A stretch of 19,057 nucleotides of DNA from positions 1-19,057 of the forward strand of contig JAIOTF010000328.1 of the NCBI GenBank assembly GCA_021107195.1, read 5' to 3'. Below the pieces are notes generated by a model that searched no databases, was not told where the DNA came from, and saw only the letters and a program-made list of their open reading frames with translations. Source of the stretch: Anaerolineaceae bacterium (GTDB taxonomy: Bacteria > Chloroflexota > Anaerolineae > Anaerolineales > Anaerolineaceae). The translations under genes and the position numbers were made by a program. Shown here one piece after another: positions 7,804-13,964 of this stretch (its first letter is position 1; each line of letters opens with the position of its first letter).

Positions 7804-8496
7804 TTAAGAAATCAATCCGGGTAATGATTGCAAGAATTGCAAAATGAAATCCAGACGTTCGATCAGAGCTGTGATCGCAGTAGCATAAACGCCTGCAAAC
7901 AATGCGCCAAGTGTGATCGCAATGAAAACCTGCCCGATCTTTGCCAGATTTTCCATCAGTTTGGTACGCTGGGCGGGGGCGTTCGCTTTGGGTTTGGCCG
8001 AGAAGTGGAAATATGCCAGACTGCTGACTGTGCCGACCAGCAGTACGCTGGCTGTGATGATCTGGAAGACAGGCCCGCTGGCCTGGGCGGTGCTGGATTG
8101 CATATCGAACATGTTGATCGCCGCCCGCGACTGGGTTACGATGGTACCGGTCACTGCTCCGCTGATGATCACGGCCGCACCCGCACCGACCAGATAAGCC
8201 ATGGGGATGCTGCCTAACTGCGCGAACTTGGGTGAGAGTTTGGTCAGCAGCAGGATGCTCAACAACAGAGGGAAGATCACCAGTGCCCGCTCAGGCATGC
8301 TGCCATGCAGCAGCGGCCAGACCAACCGCGGCAGCAGCACCTGATAGACGATCAGAACTGCCACATATCCTGCTGTAACACCCACAAAAATATAGGTTGC
8401 CAGCCGGAACAGCGGATTATCCCCGAAGAAATAGCTGAAGATCATCAGGGTCAAGAGAAAACTGGTGAAAGTCCAGAAGAGACTGGAAGATTGCAT
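7804..8496 (-). CDS. Six-TM membrane protein of unknown function
   Basis: A 230-residue integral membrane protein with hydrophobic segments at about 7-24, 32-55, 71-87, 98-121, 144-165 and 186-210. A polar loop (167-180, KPKANAPAQRTK) lies between the fifth and sixth. No transporter or enzyme signature was recognised. It lies between the zinc-ribbon repeat protein (4-base gap upstream) and the GlmL ATPase (5-base gap downstream), so it probably forms part of the same membrane complex. A GAGGA sits just before the ATG, overlapping the end of the preceding gene. Confidence 0.75.
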   Translation of the reverse strand: MQSSSLFWTFTSFLLTLMIFSYFFGDNPLFRLATYIFVGVTAGYVAVLIVYQVLLPRLVWPLLHGSMPERALVIFPLLLSILLLTKLSPKFAQLGSIPMAYLVGAGAAVIISGAVTGTIVTQSRAAINMFDMQSSTAQASGPVFQIITASVLLVGTVSSLAYFHFSAKPKANAPAQRTKLMENLAKIGQVFIAITLGALFAGVYATAITALIERLDFILQFLQSLPGLIS

Positions 8497-8500
8497 ATCC

Positions 8501-11068
8501 TCAGGCCTCGCTTTGTGTTCTGCGGCTGGTAATCAGGATGACAAATAGCTCTAACAAAATGCCGACCAGGATCAAGGCAATCACTACTGCAATACCGCCC
8601 TGGAAGGCGATCCAGTAAGATTGGCCTGTGCCGGGCTGCTGCAAGATGTTTTCATAGGATACACTGCCAGCCAGCCCGGAGAGCATCCCGCTCAATTGCC
8701 CGGATTGTACATACGGTTCCAACATCGGAGCTGCCTGGGCGCTCGAGATGAGCAGCATCGGTGTGCTGCCCAGGGCAGGCTGCACCTGCTCGACCCAGCC
8801 ACGTCCGGTGTCCACACTGTCGGTGATCACGATCACTGCGGCAAAATCGGTCAGGCTGTTGACACCCTCCAGCGCGGGATGGTCCCAGGGGATCAAACCA
8901 TCATGGGTGACGGTTAAACCATAGCGGGCAGCCTGCTTTGGCCGCAGCGCAAGTTCCTTTAATGAGGTGATCCCGCCCGGCAGGTAGCCGAGGCTGATGG
9001 TGTGCGTGTTCAGTGTGTAGCCCGAGTCGATCATTTGCTGGCTGTAATAAGCCTGTTGCAGCAAGTCTTCTGCCAGGGCAGGACCGGCAGGCACAGTTGA
9101 GATCACTGCTATGCGCTGTTGTTTTTGCATTAAACGCTGAATGGCTGCATTCGATGCTGCCTTCAATTCTCCGGCATATCCCGGTTCATAGTCCACTGCC
9201 AGCAGCACCGGTGACCCGGCTGTCAGACTCTCAATCTGATCATAGAATGGCGTGACAAAGGGCGAGAGGTACGGCCGGCTGGGGGTATCAACCAGGCCTG
9301 CGCCTCGAAATATGATCAGCACGACGATCAATACCAGCGCCACCACAAGCTGCATCAGTCGTTTGGAGCCCTGGGCGCTCTCGCGTTTAGCGCTGCTGGG
9401 TTTGTTCTCGTTCTTTAACAGTTCTTCCAGCATACCGGCATGCGCTTCCTGTGTTTCGGTCATTTTCAGTTTGACCGAGTAAACTGGCGGCTTGCGATAT
9501 TTGATGGTTTGTTTGTCGGCAGGAAGCACACCGCGCAAACCAGCCAGCGGCCCCGATTTTTCAATACGTTCATCCAGGCTGCCGGGGCTTTCAGGGGCTA
9601 CTGCTTCCACTGGCCGCATGGCTGCCAACCAGCCAGGAAGCTGTGCAGGAGCCAGGTCGGCAGTTTCTTCCTTTGCTGCTTGCTCAGGAAGAATTTCGCT
9701 GGCTTCTTCGGTTTCTAACCAATCCGGCAGGTTATCTGCGGCGAAGGGGTGCGCATAACTTTCGCTTGTTGTTTCCCCTGCTGTTTCTGGCTCAGACTGC
9801 TCGTTCTCCATAAATGGTGAAGCGGACAAAGGTTCAGCTTCGGCGGCAGGTATCTCACCTTCCGCTGGTGTTCCATCTTCTTGAGACTTGATCCAATCCG
9901 GCAAATCTTCGCCCTTGAAGGGAGCATCGCTCACTTCTGCGCTGACCGCACTGGTGAATGGATCGGCGGAGAGGCCTTCAGTTGGTACCTCTTCAGCCGG
10001 TTTTTCTTTCTGGTGGAAGCCGCTTAACAGATCGGCCTGGTCATCACTGTCAGAATCACCAAACATCGGGGAATCCATCTCCATGCTGGCGGCATCGCTT
10101 GTTTCGTCTTGCAGCCAGGAGGGCATTACTTCCTGCCCGGCACTGGCTTCCGGTGCTGCTGCGGCAGCGCTGTCGGGCGCCATATCTTGCAGCCAGTCCG
10201 GCAAATCACTCTTTTGGGCCGGTTGGTCCGTTTGGGCAGGTTGGCTGGCCTGAACAGGTTCACCGGGTGCTGCTGGCGCTTCCTCTGGTTTTTCTTCGGT
10301 CAGCCAATCGGGCAGGGTGGTGTCTGCTGCCTTTAAATCCCCCGAGAAAGGCGTTTCGCTGTTAAGCCAGTCTGGCAATGCTTCATTTTCATCGTTCGCA
10401 GGAGAAGTGAACGGTGCCGGGCTGTCTGTCGCTTCCATTGGTTCCGGCGCAGCCTGGTCTGGTTCCTCTCTGAGCGTGTTCAGCCAGCCGTTCATTTCTG
10501 TTTCTGGCTCATGCTCTTCTTTCTTGAGGCGGTCGGTGATCTTCCTGCGCGGTTTCTTCTTTATCGTTTCATCGGTCTCTTGTGTATCCGATGAGAGCGG
10601 CTGCTCGTTGTCTTTGTCCAGTGTTTCCAGCCATTTATCCAGGTCTGGTTTTTCTTCCGCTGACAGATCATGGTCCGCACTTTCTTTTCTGGCGCTTGAT
10701 TCCTCCAGAATGTGCAGCCAATCAGCGTTACCCTCTTCTTCACTGTCGTCCGGGACAGAGAAAGGCGCAGTGTCCGCTTCTTTGGGAGCTTCATCTTCGA
10801 TGTTGCTTGAAGAGCGCAGTCTGTTAAGCAGGAAGGAATCGTCTTCTAAGGCTGCTGGCTCGGTTTCTTCGGGAATTTCATTTGCCGGTTGTGATTCTTC
10901 AGAGCCGGCCAGTTCCCGCAGCCAATCCATCTCATCTTTCGGGGCGGGAGTTTCCGGCGTCTTTGCATCGCCGACGATCGGCTTGAGCTGTGCCTGACAG
11001 TATTGACAAACCTCGGCGTCTGCCGGGTTTGGTTTTCCACACATGGGGCAACGTTTAGTCTCTGGCAT
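8501..11068 (-). CDS. Zinc-ribbon protein with LPDWL-repeat acidic region and two TM helices
   Basis: An 855-residue protein with no named function. A zinc ribbon opens it (CPMC at 7-10, CQYC at 21-24). Residues 35-500 are acidic, Pro/Glu/Ala-rich and probably disordered. They are punctuated by eleven short hydrophobic motifs centred on Trp at 49, 117, 146, 195, 234, 255, 292, 318, 392, 450 and 480, best seen as LPDWL. Several are preceded by a PF dipeptide (e.g. APFKGEDLPDWI). A transmembrane helix lies at about 572-592. An alpha/beta domain (about 617-805, with VLLAVDYEPGYAGEL and VIVITDSVDTGRGW) follows, then a second helix (822-848). The zinc-ribbon tail would be cytoplasmic and the alpha/beta domain external. 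The repeats look like docking motifs for a partner. The start lies 2 bases after the preceding stop. Confidence 0.8.
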   Translation of the reverse strand: MPETKRCPMCGKPNPADAEVCQYCQAQLKPIVGDAKTPETPAPKDEMDWLRELAGSEESQPANEIPEETEPAALEDDSFLLNRLRSSSNIEDEAPKEADTAPFSVPDDSEEEGNADWLHILEESSARKESADHDLSAEEKPDLDKWLETLDKDNEQPLSSDTQETDETIKKKPRRKITDRLKKEEHEPETEMNGWLNTLREEPDQAAPEPMEATDSPAPFTSPANDENEALPDWLNSETPFSGDLKAADTTLPDWLTEEKPEEAPAAPGEPVQASQPAQTDQPAQKSDLPDWLQDMAPDSAAAAAPEASAGQEVMPSWLQDETSDAASMEMDSPMFGDSDSDDQADLLSGFHQKEKPAEEVPTEGLSADPFTSAVSAEVSDAPFKGEDLPDWIKSQEDGTPAEGEIPAAEAEPLSASPFMENEQSEPETAGETTSESYAHPFAADNLPDWLETEEASEILPEQAAKEETADLAPAQLPGWLAAMRPVEAVAPESPGSLDERIEKSGPLAGLRGVLPADKQTIKYRKPPVYSVKLKMTETQEAHAGMLEELLKNENKPSSAKRESAQGSKRLMQLVVALVLIVVLIIFRGAGLVDTPSRPYLSPFVTPFYDQIESLTAGSPVLLAVDYEPGYAGELKAASNAAIQRLMQKQQRIAVISTVPAGPALAEDLLQQAYYSQQMIDSGYTLNTHTISLGYLPGGITSLKELALRPKQAARYGLTVTHDGLIPWDHPALEGVNSLTDFAAVIVITDSVDTGRGWVEQVQPALGSTPMLLISSAQAAPMLEPYVQSGQLSGMLSGLAGSVSYENILQQPGTGQSYWIAFQGGIAVVIALILVGILLELFVILITSRRTQSEA

Positions 11069-11070
11069 AA

Positions 11071-11694
11071 TTATCCACTATACGGCCGGTCTGCGCCGAA
11101 GACGATTCGCAGGCCGGTTGTCAAACTTCCAAGACCAACGCCCAGCAGAATGCCGCGGGCGCCAGCCATGGGTAAGGAATTGATGAAGTTGGAAAATCCA
11201 CGCAAGCCGGGCACATCGCCGAGCAACAGGCCGATGTACCCGCCGGTGGCGATCAGAAAAACGAAAGTGCTGACCACGAAAACCCAGGCCATCATATCCT
11301 GGCGCTTTTTTAACAAGCGCAGACTGGTATACGTCAGGCTGATGGCCAGCACCGCCAGCAAGCTGGTTTCTACGGGCACCTGAATATGGGTGACTACGCG
11401 CTGGAACCCGGCATCGGCCGGGGTGAACCATAATCCGGCAATAAAGGTCACCAAAAAGGCCAGGAGGAGGAACAGGCTGTAAAGATTACCGGCTTTGGGG
11501 GCGTTCAGTTTTCCGAGATGCACCGAAAGCAGGTTGTAAATTCCAATCAGGGTGGCCACACCGGCCACGATCACCGCACAGGCCAGCAAATAGGGCTGAA
11601 GGACGTCCTGCAGCAGCGGGATGGGCAAGAAGCTTCCCATCAGGAGGATCACGGCGACGGAAATCGCGATGGCGGTAGCAACAGGTGCTTTCAT
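11071..11694 (-). CDS. Six-TM membrane protein of unknown function
   Basis: A 207-residue integral membrane protein with hydrophobic segments at about 4-22, 33-57, 71-90, 109-126, 134-157 and 174-195, and a short basic loop LLKKRQD (128-133). No known transporter motif is visible. It overlaps the preceding gene by 4 bases (ATGA) and is followed after 2 bases by the zinc-ribbon protein gene. This placement suggests co-translation and membership of one membrane assembly. It shares no obvious sequence with the other six-TM protein of the operon. Confidence 0.75.
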   Translation of the reverse strand: MKAPVATAIAISVAVILLMGSFLPIPLLQDVLQPYLLACAVIVAGVATLIGIYNLLSVHLGKLNAPKAGNLYSLFLLLAFLVTFIAGLWFTPADAGFQRVVTHIQVPVETSLLAVLAISLTYTSLRLLKKRQDMMAWVFVVSTFVFLIATGGYIGLLLGDVPGLRGFSNFINSLPMAGARGILLGVGLGSLTTGLRIVFGADRPYSG

Positions 11695-12488
11695 AGGATG
11701 GCAGACCCCAATAATGATTCGATCAGTTTCAAGACCGCCCCCACCACCAGGGTGATGATCAATACCCAGCGCAGCAGGTCTTGTGCCTGGATGCTGGAGC
11801 GGTGAAAATTTCCGGCTTTCAGGTATGCCGGGATGGCAAACATCTCCTCGCCGATCAGCGGTTCCTGGGCGGTGGCATACAATACTGCCTGGGCGGGCAG
11901 TGCATCACTGGCCGCTATGGTGAACGTGCCCTGACGGTCTGCTGCTTCGCAGAGCAAGGCGATCTCAGGGCCATAATTCCCGATGAGAATATTGGTATAC
12001 ACTTTTTCGCGGTGCACAATCGGCATTGTGCCGGCCACATAGGAAAATGAGGTGGGGCCTGTCATCCGGCCGAGATCAGGCCGGTATTGTGCCATTGCAC
12101 TCCCGCTGCGGTAGGCAGATTGCAAGGTGTCCTGGCTGAGGATGGCTAGGCTGCCGCTGCCGCTGGTCACGATTGGCGGCTGGTCGCTGACGATACTTAA
12201 CTGCGCCAGCCTTCCCAGTGTGCTTAACCCGGAAAGAGCAGACGCTGCGTTGGCTTGTAATATATTGGCTTTACCCAGGGAAAGATGTACGCCCCGACCA
12301 TCTTCGATGGCCAGACCGATCGCCCGGCGCAGCTTCTGGAAGGCAGGCAGGGGACGGAGAACTTGCTTGCGGCGGGGCCTCATTTTTTTGGTGAAGCGCA
12401 ATGAAGTGGAAGGCAGGGCCGACAGGAACATGGTCAGGCCGCCCAGAATGACGATTACCAGTCCAAGCAGTTTATCAATGGTGGTCAA
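11691..12488 (-). CDS. Two-TM protein with conserved soluble domain, TTG start (possibly DUF6754-like)
   Basis: A 265-residue protein with an N-terminal membrane helix (6-24), a basic patch (KKMRPRRKQ), a soluble domain (about 44-230) and a C-terminal helix (about 240-262). The soluble domain contains RRAIGLAIEDGRGVHLSLG, YRPDLGRMTGPTSFSYVAG and NILIGNYGPEIALLCEAADRQG. I weakly associate it with the Chloroflexota family DUF6754; this is from memory and unverified. The start codon is TTG at 12486-12488, preceded by AAGGAGG inside the upstream gene. The next Met is inside the first helix, so TTG is needed for an intact helix. TTG overlaps the upstream stop (TTGA). Function is unknown. Confidence 0.72.
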   Translation of the reverse strand: MTTIDKLLGLVIVILGGLTMFLSALPSTSLRFTKKMRPRRKQVLRPLPAFQKLRRAIGLAIEDGRGVHLSLGKANILQANAASALSGLSTLGRLAQLSIVSDQPPIVTSGSGSLAILSQDTLQSAYRSGSAMAQYRPDLGRMTGPTSFSYVAGTMPIVHREKVYTNILIGNYGPEIALLCEAADRQGTFTIAASDALPAQAVLYATAQEPLIGEEMFAIPAYLKAGNFHRSSIQAQDLLRWVLIITLVVGAVLKLIESLLGSAIL

Positions 12489-12739
12489 TGTAGGTCATCC
12501 TCCTTCCGTAAAAGGGCTGCAAAGGCACGGCTTTCCTGTGGGTCTTCAAAAAGCGCTGCCAGCGCTTTCCATTCTCCGTCCTGCAAACCGGAACTGATGA
12601 AAGGTTGTGCAAGATAGATGGTTTGCGAGAGCAGCACGGTCAATGGGCCAGCAGATTCCAGCATTGCTGCGGCTGGTCTACGCAGTCCCCATCGTTGCAA
12701 AAACTGTGCCCATTCAGACCAGAAAGAATGTTCGTACAT
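12485..12739 (-). CDS. Small soluble protein, first gene of the minus-strand operon
   Basis: An 84-residue, mostly helical protein beginning MYEHSFWSEWAQFLQRWG. It is rich in Trp, Phe and Leu and ends with LLRKEDDLH. No family was recognised. The ATG at 12739 is chosen over the adjacent TTG at 12742. A TATACT box lies 7 bases before the ATG, so the mRNA may be leaderless. Coding status is supported by the exact stop/start overlap with the next gene and by the upstream promoter-like box. Confidence 0.6.
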   Translation of the reverse strand: MYEHSFWSEWAQFLQRWGLRRPAAAMLESAGPLTVLLSQTIYLAQPFISSGLQDGEWKALAALFEDPQESRAFAALLRKEDDLH

Positions 12740-12746
12740 CAATCCC

Positions 12747-12752
12747 AGTATA
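12747..12752 (-). promoter_or_regulatory. TATACT -10 element for the minus-strand operon
   Basis: On the minus strand TATACT (five of six consensus matches) ends 7 bases before the ATG of the first operon gene. The predicted start point falls at or next to the ATG, the same arrangement as at 143-155. No Shine-Dalgarno and no strong -35 box are visible. The box is the only promoter-like sequence found for the eight-gene operon. Confidence 0.45.
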
Positions 12753-12779
12753 GCACAAATTCAAAGATATACGAAATAA

Positions 12780-12915
12780 TTGACGTTTGTACAAAGGTGT
12801 GCTGAAATTCTCTTAAGACCCTCTAATTTTTGATGGAATAATGCGGATTCCCGATCGATGAGCATCTTTTGTGCAATCGGCACGACTTGACTCAAGGTAA
12901 ATGGAGTGTCACAAT
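12780..12915 (+). promoter_or_regulatory. Candidate promoters and palindrome upstream of the TIR gene
   Basis: The 278-base region between the divergent operons holds no gene. Two weak sigma70-like promoters point toward the TIR gene: TTGACG (12780-12785) with TGAAAT (12803-12808), and TTGACT (12887-12892) with CACAAT (12910-12915), each at 17-bp spacing. A perfect 10-bp palindrome TTTGTACAAA (12786-12795) lies just inside the first and could be an operator. Neither promoter is near consensus in the -10 box, consistent with low basal expression of an immune module, but this is conjecture. Confidence 0.3.
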
Positions 12916-13017
12916 AGATATGGTAAAAGCTTTGTATTGGAGTGAAAGTACAGGAATACACAGAAAGCAACTTTATCAGATATTTTTCTGCATTTTATAG
13001 ACCGTTCAGGAGAGAGA

Positions 13018-13941
13018 ATGATGACAGAAGGGCTGCCTCCCGCAAAGAAACTGCTTGTATTTCTCAGTTATGCCAATGAAGATAAGCGCAAGGTGCGCGG
13101 GCTGTATAAGCGCCTCGTGACGGATGGATTCGATCCCTGGCTGGATGAAGAACGACTCCTTCCCGGGCAGGATTGGGATCTGGAGATTAAAAAAGCGCTG
13201 CGTGCCAGTGACGCCATCCTGCTGTGTTTCTCTCAACTCTCTGTCAGCAAAGAGGGGTATATCCAGCGGGAATACAAACGCGCCATGCGCTACCAGGAAG
13301 AGAAACCCGAAGGGACGATCTTCGTCATTCCTGTGCGGCTGGATGAATGTGAGATCCCGTATTCTTATCGAGGGTTGCATTATGTCGATTACCCCGAAAG
13401 CTATGACCGGTTGGTGGCAGCTTTGAACGTGCGGGCAGGGAAAGAGAAGTCTGAGAAAGCTGCTCCCGCTCCTCAGAAGAAACCAGGAAAACGTGCCGCG
13501 ACTCCAAAGAAACCGGCGGGCAGCTCCAGCGGCGATGATGGCGGCCCGACCTACAACTTCAATGGACCAGTACAAATTATGGGCAAGTTTGTTGGCAGAG
13601 ACGACTATAATACTTATTATGGTAACCAGACGACCAACATCAATTCACCAAATGAATTTGCGGCGGCTTTACAGGTTGTTCAGGCGCAGATCGCTGTCTT
13701 GCAGCAGCAAGCAGACCTGACGGCAGCCCAGCGACAGGAGGTGCAGAATGCAGGGGAGCAGGTGGCTGAAGCAGTACAGGAAGCCGGCCAGCCTGAACCG
13801 GACGGGGAACACATCCAGGACACCCTGCAAGGCGCGAAACAGACGATGGATTCGCTGGCCGGCAGCATCGGTTCGGCGGTCGGGTTGGGCACAACGCTGG
13901 CAAGTCTGATTGCGATGGCGATGAAGTTCTTTGGCGGGTAG
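13018..13941 (+). CDS. TIR-domain effector with NACHT-matching signalling motif
   Basis: A 307-residue protein with a TIR domain at about 11-137: LLVFLSYANEDK (12-23), FDPWLDEERLLPGQDWDLEIKKAL, then AILLCFS and FVIPVRLDE. Glu56 in the WDLEI segment is the candidate NADase catalytic residue. A Lys/Pro/Ala-rich linker (141-174) leads to YNFNGPVQIMGKFVGRD (179-195), which is nearly repeated at the start of the next protein. A helical region follows (213-282, EFAAAL...AAQRQEVQNAGEQVAEAVQEA), then a Gly-rich hydrophobic end (283-307). Bacterial TIR proteins commonly deplete NAD+ in anti-phage or cell-death responses. AGGAG lies 5 bases before ATG 13018; ATG 13021 is an alternative. The next gene starts 23 bases after the stop. 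Confidence 0.9.
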   Translation: MMTEGLPPAKKLLVFLSYANEDKRKVRGLYKRLVTDGFDPWLDEERLLPGQDWDLEIKKALRASDAILLCFSQLSVSKEGYIQREYKRAMRYQEEKPEGTIFVIPVRLDECEIPYSYRGLHYVDYPESYDRLVAALNVRAGKEKSEKAAPAPQKKPGKRAATPKKPAGSSSGDDGGPTYNFNGPVQIMGKFVGRDDYNTYYGNQTTNINSPNEFAAALQVVQAQIAVLQQQADLTAAQRQEVQNAGEQVAEAVQEAGQPEPDGEHIQDTLQGAKQTMDSLAGSIGSAVGLGTTLASLIAMAMKFFGG

Positions 13942-13964
13942 AGATGCAGGGAGAGGCGGGAGAC

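Noticed and set aside
10317..10997. A 226-codon serine-rich plus-strand frame
   Set aside because: The Ser-rich composition is the antisense reading of Glu/Asp/Ala-rich codons in the disordered part of the zinc-ribbon protein, not an independent gene.
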